Below, piece by piece: positions 27,605 to 37,134 of a stretch of DNA of 64,000 nucleotides; position 1 is the first letter of the stretch; the number at the start of each line of letters is the position of its first letter. The notes beneath the pieces are model-generated. The model was not told where the DNA came from and did not search any database. It saw nothing but the letters and a program-made list of their open reading frames with translations. Made by a program: the position numbers and the translations under genes. Source of the stretch: an uncultured Acetatifactor sp. Lineage in GTDB: Bacteria; Bacillota; Clostridia; Lachnospirales; Lachnospiraceae. The stretch is from NCBI GenBank assembly GCA_910580225.1, contig CAJTXE010000013.1, positions 1 through 64,000 on the forward strand. Reading direction: 5' to 3'.

Positions 27605-27616
27605 TTATGATATGAT
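27588..27616 (+). promoter_or_regulatory. sigma-A promoter toward the AAA-ATPase gene
   Basis: TTGTGA (27588-27593), 17 bases, TATGAT (27611-27616), pointing right. It overlaps the opposite-strand candidate and lies 150 bases upstream of the AAA-ATPase start. Confidence 0.55.
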
Positions 27617-27724
27617 TTATCTGTACCAAACCATCAGGAAAGACAACAGAACGAAATATGAAAAAAGAGCTGTGCAGGCCGGTTACTATGAGGAAATGGT
27701 AAGCCTGATACAGGAGCTGCAGTA
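27613..27724 (+). pseudogene. remnant of a second AAA-ATPase/PD-(D/E)XK gene
   Basis: A 37-codon open frame ending AGYYEEMVSLIQELQ-stop. Bases 27674-27711 are identical over 38 positions to 28355-28392 inside the intact gene, where the same residues AGYYEEMVSLI follow the Walker B region. This is the leftover of a paralogous copy or a short duplication of the neighbour. The first part of the frame matches nothing I know. Confidence 0.6.
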
Positions 27725-27764
27725 AAAGCAGGTGTGGAAGGAGAGGGAAGAAAGTGTGGAAGGA

Positions 27765-29471
27765 ATGCATGAAAAGAAGGTAAAACTGCCCATCGGAATT
27801 GAGAACTTTGAGAAACTTCGAACAGAAGGCTTTTATTATGTGGATAAAACCAGTCTGATCAGGGAACTCCTGGATAATTGGGGGGAAGTAAACCTTTTTA
27901 CCCGCCCCCGGCGTTTCGGTAAATCCCTGAATATGAATATGCTGCAGTATTTTTTTGAATATGGCTGCAGGGCTGAGTTATTTAATGGATTGGAAATCAG
28001 TCAGGAAAAGGCATATTGTGAAAAATTTATGGGAAAATTCCCTGTTATCTCCATTACGTTAAAAGGGGCAGACGGACGAAATTACGATGGGGCGAGAGGA
28101 ATGCTGAGGTCAATTATAGGAAATGAGGCCATGCGGTTTCAATTTCTTTTGGACAGCAAGCATCTAACCTACAGCGAAAGAAGTTCATATCGGCAAATGA
28201 TCAAAATCGATCCGGCAGGAAAGCAGCAATATGCCATGCCTGATGAAGTACTGACAGACAGTCTGCGCATGCTGTCAGAATTACTGCGAAAACACTATGG
28301 CCAAAAGGTAATCCTGCTGATTGACGAATACGATGTTCCGCTAGATAAAGCACAGCAGGCCGGTTACTATGAGGAAATGGTAAGCCTGATACGGGGCCTG
28401 TTGGGGCAGGTTCTGAAAACCAATGAAAACCTGTACTTTGCCGTTCTGACAGGGTGCCTGCGGATTGCGAAAGAGAGTATCTTTACCGGTCTGAATAATT
28501 TGAAAGTCTTTGGGATTACAGATGAGCGTTTTGCCGACAAATTTGGTTTTACTGCCCAGGAGGTCAGGCGTTTACTGGAATACTATCACCTTGAAGACAA
28601 GTTTGATACAATTCGGGAATGGTATGATGGATATCAATTCGGAAATACGGATGTTTACTGCCCATGGGATGTAATTAATTACATTGATCTGTTGCGTGGG
28701 ACTCCCGAAGCCTGCCCCAGAGCCTACTGGATCAACACCAGCAGCAATGATATTATCCGAAAATTCATACAGATGGGGACCCCGGGAACAAAGCGGGCGC
28801 TGGAGGCCATGATCGCCGGGAAGTGTGTTCCCCACCGCATCCGTCAGGAACTGACTTACCGGGAGCTGTACCGGAATCTGGATAACCTGTGGAGTGTATT
28901 GTTCACTGCAGGCTATCTGACCAAGCGAGGAGAAGAGATTCCAGGTGTATATCGTCTGACTATTCCGAATCTGGAGATCCGGCAGATATTCGAAGAACAG
29001 ATCATGGAATGGTTTCAGGAAGAGGTCCGACAGGATACACCCAGGCTGGATGCGTTCTGCGAAGCTTTTCCAAGGGCAGATGCCGGTGCAGTAGAAGTGC
29101 AGTTCAGCGCCTATTTGCGCAGGGCAATCAGTATCCGGGATACCGCTGTCCGAAAAAGCAGGAAGGAGAATTTTTACCATGGTATACTGCTGGGACTGCT
29201 TAGCCATCGGGAGGACTGGCTGGTAATGTCCAATTGGGAATCAGGAGAAGGCTACAGCGATATCCTGGTGGAACTGGAGGAGGAAGGAATCGGAATTGTA
29301 ATAGAAATAAAGTATGCGGAGGACGGACGGCTGGAAGAGAGCTGTGCAGAAGCACTGGTGCAGATTGAAAGAATGGACTATGAAGACAGGCTGCGGCAGG
29401 ATGGTATGGAGACAATTATCCGGTATGGGATTGCATGCTATAAGAAAAAATGCAAAGTGGCAAGAAAGTAA
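27765..29471 (+). CDS. AAA-ATPase-like protein with PD-(D/E)XK nuclease domain
   Basis: About 568 residues. The N-terminal part carries the predicted AAA-ATPase domain (PIGIENFEKLRTEGFYYVDK; Walker A-like RPRRFGKSLNMNML near residues 45-58; Walker B VILLIDEYDVPL near 180). The C-terminus carries a PD-(D/E)XK-type core, GYSDILVELEEEGIGIVIEI followed by K. The family is very abundant in gut Clostridia and Bacteroidota, often in many copies; its role is unknown. ATG 27765 gives the usual start; a GTG at 27756 is better spaced from GGAGAGGG. It is read against the glycan genes on either side and lies inside the 12-kb repeat-bounded segment. Confidence 0.85.
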   Translation: MHEKKVKLPIGIENFEKLRTEGFYYVDKTSLIRELLDNWGEVNLFTRPRRFGKSLNMNMLQYFFEYGCRAELFNGLEISQEKAYCEKFMGKFPVISITLKGADGRNYDGARGMLRSIIGNEAMRFQFLLDSKHLTYSERSSYRQMIKIDPAGKQQYAMPDEVLTDSLRMLSELLRKHYGQKVILLIDEYDVPLDKAQQAGYYEEMVSLIRGLLGQVLKTNENLYFAVLTGCLRIAKESIFTGLNNLKVFGITDERFADKFGFTAQEVRRLLEYYHLEDKFDTIREWYDGYQFGNTDVYCPWDVINYIDLLRGTPEACPRAYWINTSSNDIIRKFIQMGTPGTKRALEAMIAGKCVPHRIRQELTYRELYRNLDNLWSVLFTAGYLTKRGEEIPGVYRLTIPNLEIRQIFEEQIMEWFQEEVRQDTPRLDAFCEAFPRADAGAVEVQFSAYLRRAISIRDTAVRKSRKENFYHGILLGLLSHREDWLVMSNWESGEGYSDILVELEEEGIGIVIEIKYAEDGRLEESCAEALVQIERMDYEDRLRQDGMETIIRYGIACYKKKCKVARK

Positions 29472-29493
29472 TTGTAATATAGAAAAGCCGGAA

Positions 29494-29540
29494 CCCTCCT
29501 GCTTTCTGTGTCAGTTTCGGAAAACCAGAAAGCAGGGGGA
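29494..29540. terminator. strong hairpin between convergent genes
   Basis: CCCTCCTGCTTTCTG (29494-29508) pairs with 29526-29540, CAGAAAGCAGGGGGA, with one mismatch, closing a 17-base loop. It lies between the ends of the AAA-ATPase gene and the cassette 2 LtaS-like gene. No long T-run follows on either strand, but position and stability suggest a two-way terminator. Confidence 0.55.
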
Positions 29541-29593
29541 GCTGTTTCATCATGTGTCAGAAATGAAATCTTAGAAATCTTGATTGAAAACGT

Positions 29594-31990
29594 TCATTCC
29601 CTTCTGCCATTTTTAAGTCGGCTATACTGCAGCATTTCGTATTCGAGAATATCTTTATAACATGCATCTCCGGTAAGATACTCGCAAAATTCTCCTCTTG
29701 AGTTAACAATACCTGCCCTGGAAATAACAGGATATTTCTTTGATAATTCATAGAGATAATGATAATAGGGATCCAGTCCAATTCCCCCTGCCTTCAATAA
29801 ATAGGGTGAAAGAAAATTGGCACTGAGGATATCAGGTATTTCTGAAAAGTCCACATCATAATTAGCCCAAAATAGATAAGGGGTTTCATGTTTTTCAAGC
29901 TGAAGCTGCGCCTTCTTAATACTACTGTCTCCCATCAATTCATTATAAAATTCATCGCTTAACTGGGGCAAATGATCCCCAAACATTAGTACAATCACCG
30001 GCTTGCTTACATCTCTTAAGGTATCAATAAAATCACCAAATGCCTGGTCCGTGTCCCGTATCAACGATAGGTATTGATCTACATCGGGATAATCTGCCTG
30101 CATGTTTTCGAGATGAACTGTGGAGTTGTAATCTTTATAGTCATATCCACCATGACACTGTATCGTTAATCCGAATTGAAAAATATTATTTTCTGTTTGC
30201 CGATATAAAGCCATCAGTTCATCAAACATTGATTTATCATCCACCCAATATCTGCAGTACGTTGCAGTCTCAAAAGCTTCATCTTCAATATTTATGAATT
30301 TGTCAAATCCAAGTTTCGGATAGGCAGTTTCCCTATTCCAGCTTCGGGGATTAGCAGCATGGATGGCATAGGTACTATATTCTCTCCGTTTGAGGTAAAC
30401 AGGGAGTGCTTCTGTGTCTTTATTGATATATTGTTGATATGGTGCATTTCCTGATGGAAGAAACATCATGGAACACCCTGTCAGAAATTCAAATTCGCTG
30501 CAGCTTGTACCTCCGCCGTAGACAGAAACTACACATTTTCCAGCCTTAGCATTTGGTTCTTCCGCAATTCGATAAAAATTCTGCATGTAATCAAAGTCGG
30601 TTTGGATATCACCCAAATATCCGAGATCCGTAAAGGATTCATTCATAATCACAATTATATTTGGAAGTAACTCTACAGAATCCTCAGTTGCAGTAAATCT
30701 GCTGTAAATAGTGTGTACTATAGAGTCAGAATACCCTTTCGGTTTCTGCAGATATAGATATCTTATATTTTCAGCAAAATTTAGAAGAAATCCCAGTTCC
30801 TGGCTTCTGTCGGTTTGTGCATCCTGCCGAACAGTCAAATTCATTTTCAGCTGCAGTTTTTCGTTGGCGGATACAAATGTCACCCAGGATGACATTGCCA
30901 ATGCCAAAATACCTGTCGCCAGACGCGCCCTTCTTTCCTGCTTAAAATGAGTCTTATAAAGGAGCAGAAACATCCATTCAAAAACCAGTGCAGCATTCAG
31001 TATCTCGCGGTCAAGACCAATCTTATAATTATCCACAACATGATAGGCTGTAGACACTGAATAAATATCAGACGGCAATATCACCGTACCTCGAAACAGC
31101 AATGTATAGTGATTGATCAGGGATGCCATCAGCACAAGCCCCGCCATGATACCGCCAGCCAGAAAAGAACTGTTAGACACTGCTAAAAGTAAGAACAATA
31201 TCCCCAATAAGATACAAAAATTCATAAAAACGGCTGGGAATGTCATTCTGTCAGCCATATTATTACCTGCCAGATATTCGGTAAGAAAGAGACAAATGGC
31301 AGCGGAAACCAGCAATACTGTATAGCCCCATAACTTTCTTTTAAACAGACTATTCTTAAGCCAAGAAACTATAATACCGGCCAGGCATAAAAAAATCAGC
31401 CCTCCCCAATGGAATATTCTGAACGCATGATAATTATAAATAAGATCTAATCCGCCTTCCAGTGGTTCATTATTAAAAGTTAACTGCTTATTTTCTCTCA
31501 ATACTTCATTACAGATAAACACTTTAAACGGAATACCTGTTAGATTCTCAGGACATGTAATCTCCAATATATATTTTTGGCCATACTTCAGCTCTGATTG
31601 ACATTCTAAGGAATAATATCTCCAATTTACAATTGCTTCTGATGATACCACTTCCTGCCATATCAAACAGTCTGGTTCCGCAGCGCTATATATGGAAAAC
31701 AGGAGTGTACAGTCTATATCATCTGGATGTTCATTGGCCAATCGTATATCAATTGATACCAGCCCCCTTTCAACTGGTGTAAATTCTTGTCGTATATAAT
31801 CTTCCTCTGCCTGCAGATCTGGAGTAAAATGGTATTCCTGATCAGCAACAATACCGGTTCCATTAGATGTCCAATATCTGAACATTTCTTTGTTTAATAT
31901 AATAATAATTATCATTATTATAAATATGAAAGTAAAAAATATATGAATAATTGTTGTTCCATGACTTTTTTGCTTAACGTATTTATCCAT
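29594..31990 (-). CDS. LtaS-family phosphoglycerol transferase with extra N-terminal outside domain (cassette 2)
   Basis: About 798 residues. One membrane segment (about 18-35) is followed by a ~130-residue beta-rich outside domain, further membrane helices (about 200-400), then the sulfatase-fold catalytic domain. Active-site landmarks are present: Glu in IIVIMNESFTDLG, Thr in GGGTSCSEFEFLTG, Asp-His in MFGDHLPQLSD. ATG 31990 follows CAGGGA; an earlier TTG is unlikely. It should add phosphoglycerol to a glycan outside the cell. The cassette 1 enzyme lacks the N-terminal beta domain. It is the last gene of cassette 2. Confidence 0.85.
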   Translation of the reverse strand: MDKYVKQKSHGTTIIHIFFTFIFIIMIIIIILNKEMFRYWTSNGTGIVADQEYHFTPDLQAEEDYIRQEFTPVERGLVSIDIRLANEHPDDIDCTLLFSIYSAAEPDCLIWQEVVSSEAIVNWRYYSLECQSELKYGQKYILEITCPENLTGIPFKVFICNEVLRENKQLTFNNEPLEGGLDLIYNYHAFRIFHWGGLIFLCLAGIIVSWLKNSLFKRKLWGYTVLLVSAAICLFLTEYLAGNNMADRMTFPAVFMNFCILLGILFLLLAVSNSSFLAGGIMAGLVLMASLINHYTLLFRGTVILPSDIYSVSTAYHVVDNYKIGLDREILNAALVFEWMFLLLYKTHFKQERRARLATGILALAMSSWVTFVSANEKLQLKMNLTVRQDAQTDRSQELGFLLNFAENIRYLYLQKPKGYSDSIVHTIYSRFTATEDSVELLPNIIVIMNESFTDLGYLGDIQTDFDYMQNFYRIAEEPNAKAGKCVVSVYGGGTSCSEFEFLTGCSMMFLPSGNAPYQQYINKDTEALPVYLKRREYSTYAIHAANPRSWNRETAYPKLGFDKFINIEDEAFETATYCRYWVDDKSMFDELMALYRQTENNIFQFGLTIQCHGGYDYKDYNSTVHLENMQADYPDVDQYLSLIRDTDQAFGDFIDTLRDVSKPVIVLMFGDHLPQLSDEFYNELMGDSSIKKAQLQLEKHETPYLFWANYDVDFSEIPDILSANFLSPYLLKAGGIGLDPYYHYLYELSKKYPVISRAGIVNSRGEFCEYLTGDACYKDILEYEMLQYSRLKNGRRE

Positions 31991-32067
31991 TACACGTATC
32001 CCTGTATTTTCTTTCTGCAATATTGTTGCACGAAATCTGTTATATGTGTTGTATTATATATAGTTCG

Positions 32068-33624
32068 TTATAAAACGTGATTTTCAGATGCGATATGCGA
32101 GACTCCTTTTGCTGTCAACACAATTAAAATCGGAAGCATTGAGTAAAAATATCTCATATTTCGCTCCAATAATATAATAAAACAGATTCCTCCAATAAGG
32201 GATACTGTCATAATTTGTATAAAGCTCTCCTCAAACCAGATACCGGAGTACAAATATCGTATCTCTGCATATAAACATAAAATGATAACGAAAATATATA
32301 AAATCTGAATGATTAATCCCAACCCATTTTTCCATTGTGGATATGACGCTACAAAATAGGGTTGCAAGCGTAATGCCAGTGTAGAATGATTCAATAATTG
32401 CCCTTTCCAGACCATATCCTGACTGAAAGTTCCATTTTGTATAGCCAATACTACTTTATGATTTTCATACACAATTAAATCCTTTAAAGACTTATTTTCT
32501 AAGCGTTGTCTGATTGATAATTTTAAAGCAGTTTTCTTTTCTTCCAGTCCTGAAATATTACCAGTAAAGTCAACATCATCAACAGAGTATGCGCCAAAAT
32601 ATTCATTTAATCCCATGTTAATCCAATGAGCAATTGGATATTTTTGTTCCACTAAATAATTTTTTCCATTATATTGTTCCGGCAATATTGAGGCATATAA
32701 ATAATAGCTTATATGAAACAAAGAAAAGTATACAAACAGCATCATAGTAAAAAAAGAAATAAGATATTTAAGATTACTAATGGATACTTTATTGTTTCGC
32801 CAATATATAAGATATAATCCCCTAATTATGAAAATGGAAACTGCAACAACAAATACTTGCGGTTTAAAAACGCCTCCTAATCCAATTACAATACCGGAAA
32901 GGACAACATTACGAAAGACTTTTTTCCGTTTTTCAAATGCCATAAAATAAAAGTATAAGCTGCACGGTATTGTCCACAAAACAGCAATATCACTGTAAAT
33001 AATAGAAGCCTCTTCACTTAATCCGATGAATAAAACAGCACTGACAAATGCAAATAAAATAGATGTCTTCCTTTTGCAGATAGCCCCTGATAATTTTACA
33101 GTCCAATAAATTGCCAGATCCGCAAACAGTGCAGCTGTAATGGCAAGTACCATCCATAAATTACTATAACTAAGTAAATTTCCCAGTAATTTACAGCATC
33201 CCAGGAGCAATATCAACAATGGTATATTATTTTGATAACGTGCAAAATATTGCCAAAAAAATTCATCGGATTCCAGATTATGAGTAATGTTCCATGCATG
33301 ATAGCTAACCACAAATGAGTCGGAACCGGTTTGAGAGTATGTGCTATAGATATACAGGCCTTGCAGAACAAACCATACCAGCCATGCTCCTAACATAAAT
33401 CCTTTTCCATATTTGAAAAAAAACATCGTTTTGTTACTACAGAAAGAAATTAAAATCCCTCCAATACACAGTGCATATATTGCCATTTTTGCCGATGAAA
33501 CATCCTTAAAAATAGAATCCGGAGATTTCATGGAGAAGATTATTTGCAGTATCAGAGTACCAAATACCAGCACAAATAGGCATTGTCCAAATAATAACAA
33601 GCAATAACTTAATGTTTTTTTCAT
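32068..33624 (-). CDS. multi-spanning membrane protein, probable GT-C glycosyltransferase
   Basis: A 518-residue protein with about ten membrane helices and a large outside loop (about residues 310-400) before the last helices. The short stretch SDSFVVSYHAWN after the second helix group, with acidic residues in the first outside loop, fits GT-C transferases that use lipid-linked sugars outside the membrane (PMT/mannosyltransferase-like). I cannot name the sugar. It lies between the giant transferase and the LtaS-like gene of cassette 2, so it probably adds side sugars to the exported chain. Confidence 0.65.
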   Translation of the reverse strand: MKKTLSYCLLLFGQCLFVLVFGTLILQIIFSMKSPDSIFKDVSSAKMAIYALCIGGILISFCSNKTMFFFKYGKGFMLGAWLVWFVLQGLYIYSTYSQTGSDSFVVSYHAWNITHNLESDEFFWQYFARYQNNIPLLILLLGCCKLLGNLLSYSNLWMVLAITAALFADLAIYWTVKLSGAICKRKTSILFAFVSAVLFIGLSEEASIIYSDIAVLWTIPCSLYFYFMAFEKRKKVFRNVVLSGIVIGLGGVFKPQVFVVAVSIFIIRGLYLIYWRNNKVSISNLKYLISFFTMMLFVYFSLFHISYYLYASILPEQYNGKNYLVEQKYPIAHWINMGLNEYFGAYSVDDVDFTGNISGLEEKKTALKLSIRQRLENKSLKDLIVYENHKVVLAIQNGTFSQDMVWKGQLLNHSTLALRLQPYFVASYPQWKNGLGLIIQILYIFVIILCLYAEIRYLYSGIWFEESFIQIMTVSLIGGICFIILLERNMRYFYSMLPILIVLTAKGVSHIASENHVL

Positions 33625-33691
33625 ACTGTGTCCATAAACCTTTCTAACACACTGATGAAGAGAGGCAGTAACATATATCGGCCATCACACT

Positions 33692-36600
33692 TTACAAATC
33701 CTGTCTGATTACTCTTACAGCCTCATCTAATGTAAAATATTTTTCAATAAATATTTTACCGGCATCTGACATATATTGCAGTCTATTATAGTCCTCATAT
33801 AAATTGGATACGGTAATTGCCATGTTTTCTGCATCATCTACTACTTCCATATTGCCGATAGCCGTGTCTAATCCCTCGGCACCTATAGTGGTCGTAATTA
33901 AGGGGATCTGAAAGTACGCTGCTTCCACAACTTTGCCTTTCACTCCAGCTCCTACCCTCAGCGGTACAATGGCTATACGACATTCCCGATACAGTTTATG
34001 CAGCTCTTCATCTGGAAGAAATCCTTCAATAATAATGTTGTCATTTGCCATTTTTTGGATTGCTTCAGGCACCTTTCCGCCAACTACATGCCATTTCATA
34101 TCAGGATACTTCTTTAAGATTCCAGGAAAAACTTTATAACCAAACCATAATACAGCATCAATATTCGGCGGATGTCCAAAGCCGCCTACATAGAGTAAGT
34201 CATGCCGTTCATTAAAATTTTTATTAATATCTGTCAGCACGTCTTCATAGATATAAAGCGGTATATTTCTAACTGGCTTTTCCGGAAAAACTTTCTGCAT
34301 GATTTCCTGTTCATAGCTGCCTACGACATGTCCCACATCTGCCTTTTCAAAAAGCTCATATTCTATCTTTTTCCAACATTCAGAGGACTTCAGCTTTTCC
34401 TCATCATGAGTCAGCATATATTCACGATATTCCCTGATGTGATGGAGATCATGAGCAAAATAGAAAACTTTGGCATGACTGTATTTTTTTACCAGGTCTA
34501 TATATTTGACGGAAATATGGGGCCTTTGCAGATAGACATAATCAAAATAATGCAGGTTATTTTCCAGCCATTCCTTCCAATTATTAAAGTAATAGTTTCC
34601 ATATAGAACCTCAATACCATGCTGGTTTAAGTCTGTAGTATAGGGTTCATGTTTATAAAAATTATCACCAATAAAGGTAACCTTAAATCCCATTTTTACA
34701 AACAAGAGCAGATACATATAAGTACATTTTCCGCCAGCATCTTTGTCATGGTGCGGCACATAATGATCCACTACCAGAATCTGTTTTTTATTGCGGCTGC
34801 GATCCTTGGCAAGAAACACATTTTGTCCATTCGGGAAATGCTCTTTTTCCAGTATATCCTTCCATTTTTCATAAAATTTCTGCTGATTTACCACTTGGTA
34901 TGATTTTTGTCCAGCAGCAGTATCAGTCCCGTTCGAAATTCCTTCAAAATGTACCACAACAGAAAGTGGTTGATAAACCACTTTATAACCATGCCTTCTG
35001 ACTTCAAAGGCCAAGTCCGAATCTTCATAGTACGCCGGCACAAAGCGTTGATCAAAACCGCCGATTTCTTCCCAGAGACTTCGGCGAATCATAAGGGATG
35101 CTCCGGAAATATAGTCGACTTCCTTGACATAATTGTATTCCGGGTCCTCCGGGTTCTGCAGGTGTCCATAATTCCAGGCAGAGGCATCTTTCCAAAAAAT
35201 TCCTCCTGCCTCCTGCAAGTGTCCATCTGCATAGACAAGTTTGGAACCCGTGAGTCCTACTGACTGATCGGTTTCCATTAAATCTACTAATGGCTGCAGC
35301 CAATTCGCCTGCACCTGTGTATCATTATTTAAAAACAGGAGATATTTTCCCCTTGCCTGCGCAGCCGCGTTATTGCAGTTCATCAGAAAACGAAGATTTG
35401 TTTGATTTCGAATCATGCGGATACCGGTAATAACCTTTTCGATTTCACGAGTCAAATCAGTAGAGCAATCATCTGCCAATAGTATTTCATAAGATACGGC
35501 TCCGCTGTGTTTTAAAATGGATTCCAGACAGTGATAGGTATAGTCAAACTGATTATAGACAGGAATCACAATGGATACAAGCGGGTTGTCATGTTGTACA
35601 AATAAGATCGGCGCGTAATCATCTGGGCCATGGCTCTGTTTTCTATCGTCTTCCATTGGTGTCACATCCAGTTTTTCCATGGCGGCATCCACAGAACCAG
35701 AACGTTCAAATTCTTCCACCAGCCGCAGATGACTCGACGCACTGTTTGTCCCTTCGGTTTTCAGAATGGTAAAACAGTTTTTGACTCTTCTGGGATTGAC
35801 CATGCGGGCCATTCTGATGGGATGACGAATGAATTTGGCCAGAACTTTGCAGAAAAAACGCCTCTTGCTGTCCACTGGCAAAAAGAAAACGCTGATCTTG
35901 CGAAATAGTAGTGCCATTCGATATGTTCTGGAGATTTTCTCCCTTTCGTATTCCCGCTCTGACTCCAGCAAAAGCGCAATATGCCCCTCCTTATTGCAGA
36001 TGGTTTGCTGCAGCGCTGCTATTTCCTGCTGTTTTGCCACTGAGGACTGTTTCATTTCATCTATTGTAGTCTGCTGCTGCTGTTCACGATCCTTCAACCC
36101 TATAAGCTCTTCTTCCAGGCCTTCTAACATCTGCTTTAGATGGGCATTTTCTTCCAGCTCAAATGCATTTATCTGTTTAAGCGCATTATTTTCCTTCAGC
36201 AGCCTGTCCTTCTCACTAAATAACGCCGCAGTTTGCTTTTCGGCTTCGTCGGCTCTTTTTGCTGTCTGCAGCAGAAGTGTCTCCGATTTTTCGATACGCA
36301 TTCTGTAGTCTGCAATTTCCGCATCCAGCTCCTTTAAATGACGATTTCTCTCTTCCACTTCGTCCTGTAATTGAAGAACACGCTTTATACGTTTATCATA
36401 ATCGTGGTCATTGTTAACATATATGTGAGATAATCTCAGTGCAGTAATGTCAACGTTTCCTGCAATGGCAATAAAATACTTTGCATAGTGATCGTATTCT
36501 TTTGGACAATAATAGATTGTTTCAGTTTCTGCTGTCTTATCACTGACGATACAAACATTTTCAAAGAATTGATTATACAGCGAAACATGGGAAAATTTCT

Positions 36601-37123
36601 GCTCCAAAAAACCCTGGAATTCTTCTTTGTAGAATTCTTTTATATGAAACTCGTTGTGATAACCAGGGAGGTCTGTGTAGATTTCCTTATTAGGGGTCGA
36701 CATTATCAAAAACCCGTCTTTTTTTAACACCCTGCTTATTTCGTTCAGAAACTTATGCTGGATATTCTCCGAAACATGCTCTATTGTCTCAAACGAGACA
36801 ACGACATCTATGCTGTCTGCTTCGATTGGCAGTTCTGCAATGGAGGCCTCGAGAAAGCGAACTCTGCCGTTTTGAGAATAGCAGCTTTTGGCTCTTTCAA
36901 TAGCATCCGCTGAAATATCAATTCCTGTAACATAAGCAGCCCCTTTTGCCAGCACCGCTGTTCCATAGCCTTCTCCGCAGGCGGCATCAAGAACAATCTT
37001 TCCTTTTACCAAAGGAAGCGCACTATAATAACGTTGATAATGCTCCATTGTCAGCTGTGTATCATTTATTCCAGGGACAAAACGCTCCCCTGTGAACAGA
37101 TCGGTTTCCTTATCTATACTCAT
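33692..37123 (-). CDS. giant fusion: methyltransferase, coiled coil, GT2 and GT4 glycosyltransferase (cassette 2)
   Basis: About 1143 residues. Residues 1-200 are a SAM methyltransferase (VLDAACGEGYGTAVLA near 44-59; ETIEHV near 112-117). Residues ~245-395 are a long coiled coil. Residues ~512-740 are a GT2 domain (VSIVIPVYNQFDYTYHCLES; LLFLNNDTQV; YYEDSDLAFEVRRHG). Residues ~780-1140 are a GT4 domain ending with the GAGVKGKVVEAAYFQIPLIT segment. The GT order is the reverse of the cassette 1 protein. ATG 37123 is preferred (AGAGG eight bases upstream); ATG 37150 inside the exporter gene is possible. It is the likely chain builder and chain-length regulator of cassette 2. Confidence 0.85.
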   Translation of the reverse strand: MSIDKETDLFTGERFVPGINDTQLTMEHYQRYYSALPLVKGKIVLDAACGEGYGTAVLAKGAAYVTGIDISADAIERAKSCYSQNGRVRFLEASIAELPIEADSIDVVVSFETIEHVSENIQHKFLNEISRVLKKDGFLIMSTPNKEIYTDLPGYHNEFHIKEFYKEEFQGFLEQKFSHVSLYNQFFENVCIVSDKTAETETIYYCPKEYDHYAKYFIAIAGNVDITALRLSHIYVNNDHDYDKRIKRVLQLQDEVEERNRHLKELDAEIADYRMRIEKSETLLLQTAKRADEAEKQTAALFSEKDRLLKENNALKQINAFELEENAHLKQMLEGLEEELIGLKDREQQQQTTIDEMKQSSVAKQQEIAALQQTICNKEGHIALLLESEREYEREKISRTYRMALLFRKISVFFLPVDSKRRFFCKVLAKFIRHPIRMARMVNPRRVKNCFTILKTEGTNSASSHLRLVEEFERSGSVDAAMEKLDVTPMEDDRKQSHGPDDYAPILFVQHDNPLVSIVIPVYNQFDYTYHCLESILKHSGAVSYEILLADDCSTDLTREIEKVITGIRMIRNQTNLRFLMNCNNAAAQARGKYLLFLNNDTQVQANWLQPLVDLMETDQSVGLTGSKLVYADGHLQEAGGIFWKDASAWNYGHLQNPEDPEYNYVKEVDYISGASLMIRRSLWEEIGGFDQRFVPAYYEDSDLAFEVRRHGYKVVYQPLSVVVHFEGISNGTDTAAGQKSYQVVNQQKFYEKWKDILEKEHFPNGQNVFLAKDRSRNKKQILVVDHYVPHHDKDAGGKCTYMYLLLFVKMGFKVTFIGDNFYKHEPYTTDLNQHGIEVLYGNYYFNNWKEWLENNLHYFDYVYLQRPHISVKYIDLVKKYSHAKVFYFAHDLHHIREYREYMLTHDEEKLKSSECWKKIEYELFEKADVGHVVGSYEQEIMQKVFPEKPVRNIPLYIYEDVLTDINKNFNERHDLLYVGGFGHPPNIDAVLWFGYKVFPGILKKYPDMKWHVVGGKVPEAIQKMANDNIIIEGFLPDEELHKLYRECRIAIVPLRVGAGVKGKVVEAAYFQIPLITTTIGAEGLDTAIGNMEVVDDAENMAITVSNLYEDYNRLQYMSDAGKIFIEKYFTLDEAVRVIRQDL

Positions 37124-37134
37124 ATATAAATCCT

